NCBI GenBank assembly: GCA_001801025.1
Contig: MGWO01000007.1
Location: 310,001-374,000 of the forward strand
Length of the DNA: 64,000 bases
Direction of reading: 5' to 3'
Origin: Gallionellales bacterium GWA2_54_124
GTDB lineage: Bacteria > Pseudomonadota > Gammaproteobacteria > Burkholderiales > Gallionellaceae
This document shows positions 37,692 through 47,700 of this stretch, piece after piece (the stretch's first letter is position 1; each line of letters starts with the position of its first letter). The notes under the pieces are model-generated. The model searched no databases and was not told the origin of the DNA. It worked only from the letters and a program-made list of their open reading frames with translations. The position numbers were made by a program, and so were the translations under genes.

Positions 37692-38776
37692 ACGGAATTT
37701 CACCGATACAGGAAATCATCGAAGAAATTCGTGCCGGCAATATGGTCATTCTGGTGGATGAAGAAGACCGCGAAAACGAGGGCGACATCGTTTTCGCTGC
37801 CGAATTTGCGACGCCGGAAAAAATTAATTTTATGGCGCGTCATGCGCGCGGGCTGATTTGCCTGACGCTCACCGAAGCGCATTGCCGCAAGCTGAATCTG
37901 CCGTTGATGGTGCAGGAAAACGGTTTGCAACTGGCGACCAATTTTACCATTTCCATCGAAGCGGCCAACGGCGTGACGACTGGCATTTCGGCAGGAGACC
38001 GTGCGCGCACGGTGTTGGCTGCCGTAGATAAAAACGCGACACCGGCCGACATCGTGCAACCGGGGCATATCTTTCCGCTGCGCGCGCAAAATGGCGGTGT
38101 GCTGGTGCGTGCCGGTCACACCGAAGCGGGCTGTGATCTGGCGCAGATGGCGGGGCTGACGCCGGCGTCCGTGATCTGTGAAATACTCAAAGATGATGGC
38201 GAGATGGCGCGTCTGCCGGATCTGATCGACTATGCTAGGCTGCACAACCTTAAAATCGGCACGATAGCCGACTTGATTGAACATCGCAGCCAGAATGAAA
38301 AACTGGTCGAGCGCGTTGCTATGCGTCCTGTGCAGACCGCATATGGCGAATTCAATCTGGCCACCTACGTCGATAAAACCACGCAACGCACGCATTTGGC
38401 GCTGGTTAAGGGGGAGATTAACCCGCAGGAAGAAACGCTGGTTCGCGTTCATGAACCGCTGTCTGTCATCGATTTTCTCGAGCAAAAGCCGGCCGGACAG
38501 TCGACCAGCGTGCATGAGGCGATGCAGCGGATGGCACGGGCGCCAGCGGCCGTGCTGGTGTTGCTGCATCGGGGGGAAACGCCGCAGAATTTACTGGCGC
38601 GGGCGACGAATGATGCGACGACTCAGCCGCAGTGGGATTCGCGCAGTTACGGTATCGGTGCACAAATATTGCGCGATTTGAACGTGGGGAAAATGCGCCT
38701 GCTGGCCACGCCGCACAAGATGCCCAGCATGACAGGTTTTGGGTTGGAAGTTGTCGGTTACGCCGATCACGAATAA
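37688..38776 (+). CDS. ribBA: 3,4-dihydroxy-2-butanone 4-phosphate synthase with degenerate GTP cyclohydrolase II domain
   Basis: The N-terminal domain (about 1-205) is a complete RibB: acidic loop DEEDRENEGDIV (about 25-36) and RAGHTEAGCDL (about 140-150), which bind metal and ribulose 5-phosphate. The C-terminal domain (about 208-362) has the RibA fold, but the three zinc cysteines of the motif around LxCxxGDxxxSxxCxCG are missing; the region reads LVRVHEPLSVIDFLEQKPAG. Cyclohydrolase activity is therefore unlikely, and a separate ribA is expected elsewhere. Such RibBA-like proteins are known in betaproteobacteria. It lies between ribE and ribH. Confidence 0.93.
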   Translation: MNGISPIQEIIEEIRAGNMVILVDEEDRENEGDIVFAAEFATPEKINFMARHARGLICLTLTEAHCRKLNLPLMVQENGLQLATNFTISIEAANGVTTGISAGDRARTVLAAVDKNATPADIVQPGHIFPLRAQNGGVLVRAGHTEAGCDLAQMAGLTPASVICEILKDDGEMARLPDLIDYARLHNLKIGTIADLIEHRSQNEKLVERVAMRPVQTAYGEFNLATYVDKTTQRTHLALVKGEINPQEETLVRVHEPLSVIDFLEQKPAGQSTSVHEAMQRMARAPAAVLVLLHRGETPQNLLARATNDATTQPQWDSRSYGIGAQILRDLNVGKMRLLATPHKMPSMTGFGLEVVGYADHE

Positions 38777-38788
38777 AGGAGCAGGACA

Positions 38789-39241
38789 ATGAACGAAGTT
38801 GAAAAGAATTTGAGTGGCAAAGGGTTGCGTATTGGTATGGTGCAAAGCCGCTTTAATCCGGAGGTATGCGAGGGATTGATGGCATCCTGTCGCGCGGAAC
38901 TGGTGCGTCTGGGGGTGTCCGATGACGACATCACGCTGGCGACTGTGCCCGGCGCCCTGGAAATTCCGGTTGTGCTGTTGCACATGGCCGATAGCGAAAA
39001 ATACGATGCGCTGATCGCGTTGGGGGCAGTGATCCGTGGCGATACCTATCACTTTGAGGTGGTGTCGAACGAATCGGCACGCGGCGTGAATGATGTGCAA
39101 CTGGCTTGCGGTGTGCCGATCGCGAATGCAATTTTGACGACAGATACCGATGATCAGGCGCTCGCGCGCATCAGCGTTAAGGGTGCGGAAGCCGCACAGG
39201 CTGCGATTGAAATGGCCAATCTGTTGCGTGATCTGGCATGA
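38789..39241 (+). CDS. ribH: 6,7-dimethyl-8-ribityllumazine synthase
   Basis: Condenses the RibB and RibD products to lumazine, the substrate of ribE; 150 residues. Family segments are [12 protein letters not shown], the [12 protein letters not shown] loop, [12 protein letters not shown] with the catalytic His, and [12 protein letters not shown] clear binding site (GGAGCAGG) precedes the ATG. Its end overlaps the nusB start by 4 bases (ATGA). Confidence 0.97.
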   Translation: MNEVEKNLSGKGLRIGMVQSRFNPEVCEGLMASCRAELVRLGVSDDDITLATVPGALEIPVVLLHMADSEKYDALIALGAVIRGDTYHFEVVSNESARGVNDVQLACGVPIANAILTTDTDDQALARISVKGAEAAQAAIEMANLLRDLA

Positions 39242-39711
39242 GTCTGATACCTGAAGCCGCAGCGGCTAAAAATGCTGTGCAGAAAAGTCCGCGTCATCGT
39301 GCGCGCGAGCTGGCGTTGCAGGGCGTCTATCAGTGGCGCGTGTCGGGCAGCGATGCGACGGAAATCGAAGCGCATCTGCTAGGCGAAAAGAATTTGGGGC
39401 GTTACGATAAACCCATGTATTCCAAATTATTGCGCGGCGTGCTGGCTAATCAGGAAGAACTGCAAATTCTGTTGACGCCTTATCTGGATCGCGCGCTCGA
39501 TGAATTGAGCACAGTCGAGTTTTCAGTGCTGCTGCTGGCCGCGTTTGAACTGGCGCATCAGTTGGATGTGCCCTACAAAGTCGTCATCAATGAAGCGGTC
39601 GAACTTGCCAAGACATTCGGCGGCACAGACGGTCACAAGTATGTGAACGGCGTGCTGGACAAACTGGCACCGAAAGTTCGTGCGGTTGAGTTTGCGAATA
39701 ATCGAAAGTAG
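39238..39711 (+). CDS. nusB: Transcription antitermination factor NusB
   Basis: RNA-binding all-helical factor for rRNA antitermination, acting with NusE (S10) at boxA; 157 residues. Typical are the [18 protein letters not shown]-terminal segment and the C-terminal [29 protein letters not shown] segment. It overlaps ribH, a linkage found in many bacteria. Its stop codon TAG is the first part of the intergenic element D, which fills the gap to thiL. Confidence 0.96.
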   Translation: MSLIPEAAAAKNAVQKSPRHRARELALQGVYQWRVSGSDATEIEAHLLGEKNLGRYDKPMYSKLLRGVLANQEELQILLTPYLDRALDELSTVEFSVLLLAAFELAHQLDVPYKVVINEAVELAKTFGGTDGHKYVNGVLDKLAPKVRAVEFANNRK

Positions 39712-39826
39712 TGAGTGGTAACGGGTAAGTGAGGGAGTCGTGAGTGGAGCGGCACTTTGTGCCTCAGTAGGAAGTGGGAAACCACGCCGACCACTTTCCA
39801 CTCACCACTTTCCACTCCACGCTTCC
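39712..39826 (+). repeat. Intergenic inverted-repeat element D (nusB to thiL)
   Basis: The longest of the five elements. A purine arm built of GTGAGTGG, GGTAAGTGAGG and AAGTGGG units begins right at the nusB stop; the loop is GAAACCACGCCGACC; the second arm, ACTTTCCACTCACCACTTTCCACTCC, pairs with it. A nested small hairpin, GGCACTTTGTGCC, lies inside the first arm. Confidence 0.65.
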
Positions 39827-39831
39827 CCCAC

Positions 39832-40773
39832 ATGTCTGAGTTCGATCTGATCCGTCGCCATTTTACCCGCGCAACGCCCGGCGCCTTGCTGGGGGTGGGG
39901 GATGATTGCGCGCTGCTTCAGGTCACTCCCGGCAAAGTGCTGGCGGTGTCATCCGACATGCTGGTGTCCGGCACGCATTTTTTTCCCGATGCCGATCCCT
40001 ATCTTTTAGGGCACAAAACGCTGGCGGTAAATTTGTCAGATCTGGCCGCAATGGGTGCGGTGCCGCGCTGGGCGACGCTGGCAATTTCACTGCCCACCGC
40101 CGATGAACCGTGGCTTGAACAATTTTCAGCAGGATTTTTTGCCCTTGCCGCGCGCAATGGGGTTGATCTGGTCGGCGGCGATACCACGCGCGGACCGCTC
40201 AATCTGTGTGTGACGATATTCGGCGAAGTGGACGCGCCGCAGGCCTTGCGGCGCAGCGGTGCGCAGGCGGGCGATGAAATCTGGGTGTCAGGCAATCTGG
40301 GCGATGCCGCGCTTGCCCTCGCTCACATGCAAGGGCAGGTGAGGCTGGATGAAGAAGAGTTTGCCTTGTGCGCCACAGCCTTGCACCAGCCGCAGCCGCG
40401 TGTGGCATTAGGGCTTGCCCTGCGCGGACTGGCTTGCAGCGCGATCGATATTTCCGACGGCCTATTGGCTGATCTGGGTCATATTCTAGACGCCTCGGGT
40501 GTGGGCGCCGAGATTGACTTGTCATCGCTGCCGGTGTCAGATGTTTTGCGGCGGCGGTTTGCTGCAAACTATCCCCTGTCGGGCGGCGACGACTACGAGC
40601 TGTGTTTCACCGTACCGCTATCGCGTCACGCAGAGGTGCTGGCGATCGGACAAGAAATCGATTTGCCGCTCACCTGTGTTGGTCGCATCGTGTCCGGGCA
40701 CGGATGTATGATTCTTGACGTGGATGGAAAATTGATCGATACAGAAAGCACAGGCTATGAGCACTTCCGATGA
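39832..40773 (+). CDS. thiL: Thiamine-monophosphate kinase
   Basis: Phosphorylates thiamine monophosphate to the active diphosphate; 313 residues of the PurM/ThiL superfamily. Marks: GVGDDCALL, VSSDMLVSGTHF, the AVNLSDLAAMGA segment, GGDTTRGPL and SGGDDYELCFT. The open frame begins at 39757 within element D, but ATG 39832 gives the family N-terminus MSEFDLIRRHF. No Shine-Dalgarno sequence is present: the bases ahead are the pyrimidine-rich arm and CCCCC. It overlaps pgpA by 17 bases. Confidence 0.96.
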   Translation: MSEFDLIRRHFTRATPGALLGVGDDCALLQVTPGKVLAVSSDMLVSGTHFFPDADPYLLGHKTLAVNLSDLAAMGAVPRWATLAISLPTADEPWLEQFSAGFFALAARNGVDLVGGDTTRGPLNLCVTIFGEVDAPQALRRSGAQAGDEIWVSGNLGDAALALAHMQGQVRLDEEEFALCATALHQPQPRVALGLALRGLACSAIDISDGLLADLGHILDASGVGAEIDLSSLPVSDVLRRRFAANYPLSGGDDYELCFTVPLSRHAEVLAIGQEIDLPLTCVGRIVSGHGCMILDVDGKLIDTESTGYEHFR

Positions 40774-41260
40774 GTTGAAAGTTGTACCCGGCTGGAAATT
40801 CTTGTTAAGCCATCCGGCACATTTTTTGTCGTTTGGATTTGGCAGCGGACTAGCCCGAAAAGCCCCCGGTACTTTCGGCACACTGGTTGCTTTTCCGATG
40901 TACTGGTATCTGGCACCACGCCTGTCGGATGCGCTGTTTATATTTGTGCTGATCTGGGCGTTTGCCATTGGTGTCTGGGTGTGCGACATCACCGGGCGAG
41001 CTCTCGGTGTGGCGGATCATGGTGGCATGGTCTGGGATGAGATCGTTGCAATGTTGCTGGTGCTTTTCTTAACCCCGCCGGGGTGGTACTGGCAGCTTCT
41101 GGCATTCGCGCTGTTTCGTTTTTTTGATATTGTGAAACCGCCGCCGATACGCTATTTCGACAGCAACTGGCACGGCGGTTTAGGGGTGATGTTTGATGAT
41201 CTGCTGGCCGCCGGATACGCGTTGCTGTGCATGGCGGCTATCAAAAGCATCCTGTTGTAA
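40757..41260 (+). CDS. pgpA: Phosphatidylglycerophosphatase A
   Basis: Membrane phosphatase that makes phosphatidylglycerol from its phosphate; 167 residues with about four hydrophobic segments. The family N-terminal block GFGSGLARKAPGTFGTL and the motifs DHGGMVWDEIVA and RFFDIVKPPPIRYFD are intact. It overlaps thiL, a pairing conserved in proteobacteria, and ends the long gene series that starts at glyA. The next 180 bases contain a small gene on the opposite strand, so transcription converges here. Confidence 0.95.
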   Translation: MSTSDELKVVPGWKFLLSHPAHFLSFGFGSGLARKAPGTFGTLVAFPMYWYLAPRLSDALFIFVLIWAFAIGVWVCDITGRALGVADHGGMVWDEIVAMLLVLFLTPPGWYWQLLAFALFRFFDIVKPPPIRYFDSNWHGGLGVMFDDLLAAGYALLCMAAIKSILL

Positions 41261-41281
41261 GCGGGTGCTTTGAGCTTCGGC

Positions 41282-41446
41282 TTATGCGGAAGTGTCCAGT
41301 TTTTGCCCCAGACGACTCACGCTCGATTGAGATCGCGCTTCATCTTTTTTTGCAGCCGGTTTTTTTGCCGGTTTCCCATGGCCGGGTTGTGCGCCTCTTC
41401 CGCTTAACTTACTGCTCAGATACTGGATACTGACGATCAGGTTCAT
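41282..41446 (-). CDS. Small basic protein of 54 residues, function unknown
   Basis: An ATG-started frame of 54 codons in the gap between pgpA and a GGDEF gene. A strong ribosome binding site, GGGAGAG, stands 4 bases before the ATG. The product has a hydrophobic start (MNLIVSIQYLSSKL), then a Lys/Ala/Pro-rich stretch (KPAKKPAAKKDEA) like histone-H1 or nucleoid-associated tails, and a polar end. The basic repeat might bind nucleic acid (inference). It reads convergently to pgpA. Neither family nor function was recognised; coding is supported by the binding site and biased composition only. Confidence 0.6.
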   Translation of the reverse strand: MNLIVSIQYLSSKLSGRGAQPGHGKPAKKPAAKKDEARSQSSVSRLGQKLDTSA

Positions 41447-41723
41447 GATGCTCTCCCGTGTTACTTATATTATCGGTCAGTTCCTCATTTGCATAAGGCG
41501 AACCGGTTTTTGTACGGGTTTTACGCGAGGATGGAACCTGGTTTAGCCTGAATGAATGGCGTTTCGGCCTGTCATTAAAAGTGTTGAAAATAACGCCTAA
41601 TCAGTGCAGTATCTGCGCATACACAAGCTAACAATCGTGATGCAAAATCAAACACGATCATTTAATCCGGCACATGCTTAATTTGTCTCACCTTCTTAAT
41701 CAACGCGATACAGGTTTGATCAG
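41447..41723. other. Intergenic region between divergent small gene and GGDEF gene
   Basis: The 277 bases hold no open frame with a credible start. They probably contain the promoters of both neighbours. A short near-repeat, AACCGGTTTTTGTACGGGTTTT near 41504-41525, is visible; no riboswitch or tRNA was recognised. Confidence 0.5.
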
Positions 41724-42722
41724 ATGAATCTGCTCTATCTGATCGGTGTGATTGCGACTATCGCAGCGGTGGCGGGTTGCTGGTTTGTCTGGGATATTTC
41801 TCGCCTCAACCGTAAGTTGCTCGAGAGCGAAGAGCGCTGGAAATTTGCTTTGGAAGGTGCAGGGGACGGTGTGTGGGACTGGAATATACCGCAGGATACG
41901 GTTGTTTTTTCGGCGCGCTACAAGGAAATGGCCGGTTACACTGATGAGGATATCGCTGCCAACGAGGCGGCCTGGCGAAATCGGATTCACCCGGAAGATC
42001 GCACTCAGGTCGATGCTGAGATACACGCGTATCTGGATGGCGTAACGCAAGCCTATTACAACGAGCACCGTGTGTTATGTCGTGACGGCAGCATTAAATG
42101 GGTGCTGGCGCGCGGCATGATCGTCAGCCGTATGCCGGATGGGAAGCCTATGCGCATGATAGGCACGCATGCCGATATCACCGAACGCAAAAGCATGGAA
42201 GAGCGTATGCGTCACATGGCGCATTACGATCTGCTCACCGAACTACCCAATCGCGCGCTGATCAACGAACGTTTGCAGCAGGCGGTCATCAAGGCGCGCC
42301 GCGACAAAACGTTTATGGCGGTGATGTTTCTTGATTTGGATCGCTTTAAGCCAGTCAATGATGAGTTGGGACACGATATTGGCGATCTCTTGTTAAAGCA
42401 AGTCGCGCAGCGTTTGCTGTCCAGCGTGCGAGCTTCGGACACGGTTGCGCGTTTAGGCGGCGATGAATTTGTGGTCTTGCTGCCTGCGATCGAACAGCAA
42501 CAGGACGCGACTGTGGTTGCCGAGAAAATCCTGCATGCGCTTAAGCAGACGTTCAAGGTGGCGGACTACGAGATCAATATCTCCGGCAGTATCGGCATCG
42601 CCGCTTATCCTGAGCACGGCGAAGATGAAAAATTGCTGCTGATCAATGCCGATATCGCGATGTATCACGCGAAGAAAGACGGGCGCAACGATTTACGATT
42701 TTATATGCCCGGTATGCAATGA
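41724..42722 (+). CDS. PAS-GGDEF diguanylate cyclase with one membrane anchor
   Basis: A 332-residue protein: one N-terminal membrane helix (about 2-22), a PAS-3 type domain (about 40-155: WKFALEGAGDGVWDWNI, ADITERKSMEE), and a GGDEF domain (about 165-332). Active site RLGGDEF, with RASD five residues before it as the inhibitory site; the final segment DIAMYHAKKDGRNDLRFY is normal. It should make c-di-GMP at the membrane. It converges on the glycosyltransferase gene, with six bases between their ends. Confidence 0.93.
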   Translation: MNLLYLIGVIATIAAVAGCWFVWDISRLNRKLLESEERWKFALEGAGDGVWDWNIPQDTVVFSARYKEMAGYTDEDIAANEAAWRNRIHPEDRTQVDAEIHAYLDGVTQAYYNEHRVLCRDGSIKWVLARGMIVSRMPDGKPMRMIGTHADITERKSMEERMRHMAHYDLLTELPNRALINERLQQAVIKARRDKTFMAVMFLDLDRFKPVNDELGHDIGDLLLKQVAQRLLSSVRASDTVARLGGDEFVVLLPAIEQQQDATVVAEKILHALKQTFKVADYEINISGSIGIAAYPEHGEDEKLLLINADIAMYHAKKDGRNDLRFYMPGMQ

Positions 42723-42728
42723 TTCGGG

Positions 42729-43886
42729 TTAACCGGATGTTTTACAGATCGTTTTGTAGAATGTCAGCATCCGTTCTGCCTGACGTGTGGCTGACCAGTC
42801 ATGGGCATATTCTCTGCCCGATCTGCCTAAAGCCTCGCGAGTCGCAGTGTCATCGAGCATCTTGATAATCTTGCCCGAAAAATCCTGTAATTCCTCTTTT
42901 GCAATCCATACCCCTGCGCCTTCACGCAATACATCGCGTGTCCCCAATTCGGCCGTTGAGACCACGGCTGTACCCTGAGCCATCGCTTCGAGCAATACCA
43001 GTCCCTGTGTTTCTGTGCGGGAGGCAAAGATGAAAATATCGGCCGCGTGGTAACAACTGTTCAATTCGGTATTTCTGTCCAGATAGCCGATGAACTGGAC
43101 GTGATCGTCGAGGCCCATTTGCGCGACATCGTGCATCAGAATTTTTAGCGCCGGGCCTTCGCCTGCGATGACAAACAGAATATTCGGGAGAGTTTTTCTG
43201 ATTTCAGATACCACTCCGAGCAAGAAACCGATATTTTTTTCGAAGGCAACACGGCCGACAAACAGCAAGACTTGCCTGTTCTGTGCGATGTTGTATTTTT
43301 CGCGGAAACTCTCACGATTTCCCGGGACAAAACGGGCAGGTTCAATGCCGGTCGGGATGACTTCAGTGGGTGTGGTGATGCCGTAGTCTTTGAGTACTTG
43401 CAGCATCGGGCGTGAGGGTACGACCATGCCATGCAAGCTGTTACCCTGATGACGAGAAAATTGTTTGGCAACCTGCCGCATCAGCTGTTTTGGCACGAGC
43501 GGGATGTAGTGGTGGAGATACTCTTCAAAGAACGTGTGATAGGTCTCGATGCAGGGGATATTCAGCAGTTTAGCAAGCTTGATACCCAGATAATGCGCTA
43601 CAAAAGGCGTTTGTACGTGAATCAGGTCATAGTTCTCGTTTTGAAACCGCACCAGTTGCTTCATCACACAACGGTAACTCATGAAGCGGTCTTCAGGGTC
43701 CATCGGGACCCCTCTGGCCGGTATGCGAATAATGTCCGCATCATCCATTGTTTGCTGCGGATAGGCCGGCGCGATCAGGTGTACCGTGTGCCCTTGTTGG
43801 CGCAATTCATGGCGGAACGTCTGTATGGAGGTCGAGACGCCATTGACGCGTGGAAAATAGACGTCGGAGATAAACAGTATTTTCAT
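42729..43886 (-). CDS. Family 4 glycosyltransferase
   Basis: A 385-residue GT-B fold glycosyltransferase. The N-terminal acceptor domain starts with ISDVYFPRVNGVSTSIQTF, typical of enzymes acting on lipids such as the mannosyl/glucosyl-diacylglycerol group. The donor domain has FVGRVAFEKNIGF and the E-x7-E motif in SRTETQGLVLLEAMAQG. No membrane segment. It forms a two-gene unit with the LpxH-like phosphatase upstream, 15 bases away; the same pair is common in betaproteobacteria and suggests a role in glycolipid or envelope synthesis. Donor and acceptor are unknown. Confidence 0.9.
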   Translation of the reverse strand: MKILFISDVYFPRVNGVSTSIQTFRHELRQQGHTVHLIAPAYPQQTMDDADIIRIPARGVPMDPEDRFMSYRCVMKQLVRFQNENYDLIHVQTPFVAHYLGIKLAKLLNIPCIETYHTFFEEYLHHYIPLVPKQLMRQVAKQFSRHQGNSLHGMVVPSRPMLQVLKDYGITTPTEVIPTGIEPARFVPGNRESFREKYNIAQNRQVLLFVGRVAFEKNIGFLLGVVSEIRKTLPNILFVIAGEGPALKILMHDVAQMGLDDHVQFIGYLDRNTELNSCYHAADIFIFASRTETQGLVLLEAMAQGTAVVSTAELGTRDVLREGAGVWIAKEELQDFSGKIIKMLDDTATREALGRSGREYAHDWSATRQAERMLTFYKTICKTSG

Positions 43887-43901
43887 GATTATTAGTCAGG
43901 C

Positions 43902-44666
43902 TTAATGGGATTCGAGGTGAGCGGCGGCATGATCATTCCAGCGGATGAGTTCCATGCGTCCGTCCAGATGTTCGACGATGGCCGTGCAGCTATCCACCCA
44001 GTCGCCGCAGTTCATATAGGTCAGGCCGTTGATGTCTTTAATCATCGCCCAGTGGATGTGGCCGCAAATGGCGCCGTCCAGACTGCGTTCGCGCGCATGA
44101 TGTATGACGGAATCTTCAAAATTGCAAATGAACGTCAGCGCTGTTTTAATTTTTCGCTTGGCGTATCCCGCTAAAGACCAGTAGCCCGGGCGTCTTAAAG
44201 TGCGTCTTAACCAGGATAGGTAAATATTGAGGCGTACCAGCAGGTTGTAGGCGATATCGCCCAGCACGGCGACCCATTTGTGATGCAGCGTGACCTGATC
44301 GAATTCGTCGCCGTGAATCAGCAAAAAGCGCCGTCCGTCCGCCGTGGTATGGATATATTCGGACACCACCATGACATCGCCAAAGGAGGTGCCGACATAT
44401 TCGCGCATCGCCTCGTCGTGATTGCCGGGAATGAAAAATACCTTTTCGCCGTGACGCGCACGCCGCAATATTTTCTGCACGAAGGTGTTCTGTTCGGGCG
44501 TCCAGTGCACGCCACCACGGCTCATTGCCCACATATCTACGATGTCACCGAGTAAAAACAGATTGTCTGCGCTATAGGCCTTTAAAAATTCGAGTAATTG
44601 AGCCGCCTGACACGCTTTTGTGCCGAGATGGATGTCAGAGAGGAAAATTGAGCGAACTTGAGTCAT
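43902..44666 (-). CDS. LpxH-like metallophosphoesterase (UDP-2,3-diacylglucosamine diphosphatase-like)
   Basis: A 254-residue calcineurin-like phosphoesterase. The metal ligands are clear: DIHLG, LGDIVDMW, GNHD, HGDEFD and the C-terminal GHIH. The sequence is closer to the LpxH2/YbbF-like group than to classic LpxH, which is present separately at 50.5 kb. It could act on a lipid A precursor or on the product of its partner glycosyltransferase. Start ATG at 44666. A long antisense frame here is a shadow. Confidence 0.88.
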   Translation of the reverse strand: MTQVRSIFLSDIHLGTKACQAAQLLEFLKAYSADNLFLLGDIVDMWAMSRGGVHWTPEQNTFVQKILRRARHGEKVFFIPGNHDEAMREYVGTSFGDVMVVSEYIHTTADGRRFLLIHGDEFDQVTLHHKWVAVLGDIAYNLLVRLNIYLSWLRRTLRRPGYWSLAGYAKRKIKTALTFICNFEDSVIHHARERSLDGAICGHIHWAMIKDINGLTYMNCGDWVDSCTAIVEHLDGRMELIRWNDHAAAHLESH

Positions 44667-44789
44667 GTCCTCAGCATGGCACGGGAATATTTCCCCAATA
44701 TGACGGGGGTATTGCAGAAATATGAATCAGAGTGCGAGTTTCAGCAAAGAAATACGAGGAAAGTCCGGTCAAGACAGTGAAAGTATCCG

Positions 44790-47700
44790 ATGAAATTGAA
44801 TATTACGAAAAAATTGATGTATTTGAGTCCTCCGTTTCAGATAAGATCTAAAAAAAATCGGGTGATCCACCGTGTTGTAAATTTACAGTGGTTTTTTATG
44901 CTGAAACTGTTCAATCTTATATTTTCTTCGCCAGAAAATAGCGTGCTTTACGCGGGGAACTATGATTTTCTGCTGGTGACTTTGTCGGTTGCTGTGGCAA
45001 TTTTTTCTTCCTACGCAGCGCTGCTGGTATCGAACAACATCGTGCAATGCAAGCGGCATCTGACCAGACGGCTGTGGCTGGCAGGCGGGGGGCTGTGTCT
45101 GGGAATCGGGATTTGGGCCATGCATTTTATCGGCATGCTCGCTTTTAATCTGCCCTGTTCAAGCAGCTACGATGCCAGATTGACTTTGTTATCGATGGTT
45201 CCCGGTATTTTGGCAAGTATGCTCGCGCTGAGTTTGATCAGCCGTCATGAGATATCGAATTTAAAACTGGTGGCAGGCGGCGTGCTGTTGGGTTCCGGTA
45301 TTGGTGCCATGCACTATGCGGGCATGTCCGCCATGCGAATCGACGGACTGATACGTTATGACGTCAGGTTGTTTCTGATCTCTATTCTGGTCGCAGTCGT
45401 TCTGGCGATACTTGCACTCTGGATCAATTTTCGCTTGAACGCGAGGCGGTCCGTTTGGAGCCGATGGAGATCTTTTTTGAGCGCTCTGGTCATGGGGTTG
45501 GCGGTCTCCGGTATGCACTACACGGCCATGGCGGCGGCTTATTTCATTCGTATCGATACGCCTGCAGTCAGCAATGCGGGAATGAGTCCGGATTTTCTGA
45601 CCGGGATTGTGCTTGCGGCGAGCTGCCTGATTATCATTGTGACCGTCGTGGCTACCTTCGTCAGAAAATCTAACCTGCTATCGCTCGGACGTGCGTACAA
45701 AACAATCGCTCTGTTTATGGTTATCTGGACGTGCACGGCTTGGCTGGGGGCTGATTATTATTACAGCCGGCGGGCTGGTAAACTGTATCAGCAGGAAGTG
45801 CAACTTGCCGCTCAGCAGGCTGAAAATATCGTGCACAGTATCAGCGAAAATATCGACCTTCTCAAAGGGATTTCGCGAGTTTTTTCACGTGATGACCAGG
45901 TGAAACTGGCTTTGCGCAGTGCGATTAAAATGAAAAAACATCGCGAGGTAACCGGACATGTTTTTGGTGAGATTGACCGCTCGCTGCAAATTTCCGCGCT
46001 GAATTTAGGGGCTGACAATATTTTTGTGCTCAATACGCGAGGTGATTGCATCGCTGCCGCAAATGCGGGTGATCCGTCGAGTCCCATGGGCGCAAATTTT
46101 GCAGACCGCGCTTATTTTCCGGAGGTGAAAGCCGGGAGATCGGGACGTCAGTACGCGGTGGGCCGGACGAGTAATGTGCCGGGGTTATATTACGCATCGC
46201 CTGTTTTTGAAAACGGACGCTTTCTCGGTGCTGTGGTAGTCAAACGCGATATTACAAAATTTATCAGTTTGATTAAGCAATCGCGTGCACTGATCAGCGA
46301 TGCCAATGGTGTCATCGTGCTGTCATACAATCAGGCATATTTATTTCACGCCATGCCCAATGCCTCTGTTACGGCGATGACAGCTGGGCAGCGACTGTTG
46401 CAGTACAAGCGTGCGGAAATTGAGCCGTTGCAGATGAAATCGTGGGGAAAGCCTCAGTTTGGCGCCGCAGTGCTGATGGGGGATAAGCCGCAGGTGCTGG
46501 TTTCAAAAGCACTGCCTGACGATGAAATTGTCGTGCATGTCCCGCGTTCGGTCGGTATTCTAGTACGTTTGTCTAACGAAAAGTACTGGCTGTTTTTGCT
46601 GCTTGCCGCCACTGGCAGCATGTTGATTATCGCCGTTTCCGTGGTGGTCATTTATTTGCGCGATTCGCTGCGGGCGGCAGCCGATCTGCGTGTTTCAGCT
46701 ACGGCCTTCGACTCGCAGGAAGGCATGTTCGTAACCGATGCCGAAGGCGTGATCCAGAGAGTCAATAATGCCTTTACGCAGCTGACCGGCTACAGTGCGT
46801 CGGAGGTGGTAGGTCAGACGCCTCGTCTGCTTTCTTCCGGACAACATGATGCGGTATTTTATACGCTGATGTGGCAGAGCATAAATGAGACCGGAAAATG
46901 GGCCGGGGAGATCTGGAACCGGCGTAAAAACGGTGAAATCTATCCTGAATATCTTGCCATTACCGCTGTAAAGGACGAGGTGGGTATCGTGAATAATTAC
47001 GTCGCGACTTTCAATGATATTTCTGATAGTAAGGCTGCAACGAATGAAATACAGGTGCTGGCTTTTTATGATGCACTGACCGGCTTGCCGAATCGCCGTT
47101 TGCTGTTGGATCGCTTGCTGCAGGCATTGGCGTCCTGTGTCCGCAGCAATCGCATGGGCGCGCTGCTGCTGATTGATCTTGATAACTTCAAAACGCTCAA
47201 CGATACGATGGGGCATGATATCGGTGATTTGTTGTTACGTCAGGTGGCTGAGCGTTTGACAGCTTGCGTGCGTAACGGCGACACGGTAGCGCGTTTGGGC
47301 GGCGATGAGTTTATCGTGATGCTCGAAGAAATCGGGACGCAGACGCTGGACTCGGTGACGCATACAACCACGATCGCTGAGAAAATCCTCAATTCGCTCA
47401 ATCTGCCGTATCGACTCGAAAAATACGAATGCCACAGCACACCCAGCATAGGTGCGACGCTGTTTAGCGGCAATCAGCAGTCGGCAGACGAGTTGATGAA
47501 ACAGGTTGATATCGCGATGTATCAGGCTAAACAAGCCGGTCGCAACGGGCTGCGTTTTTTTGATTCAAAAATGCAGGATGCGATCAGTGCGCGCGCTTCG
47601 CTGGAGGCCGATTTGCGTGTCGCACTCATCAACAGCGAATTTGAGTTGCACTATCAGATTCAGGTCAATAATTTAGGCGCTGCGCTGGGTGCCGAGGTGT

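Noticed and set aside
37700..38569. A 289-codon minus-strand frame inside ribBA
   Set aside because: Antisense to a conserved enzyme, no recognisable domain, composition of a shadow.
35800..38790. FMN riboswitch for the riboflavin genes
   Set aside because: The gaps between nrdR, ribD, ribE and ribBA are zero to a few bases and the 12-base gap before ribH is too short for an aptamer.
41227..41433. A 68-codon plus-strand frame after pgpA
   Set aside because: No binding site, unlikely composition, and it opposes the better-supported small gene on the minus strand.
44667..44789. Small gene or c-di-GMP riboswitch ahead of the MHYT gene
   Set aside because: The longest ATG frame has 26 codons and no GEMM-type conserved core was found.
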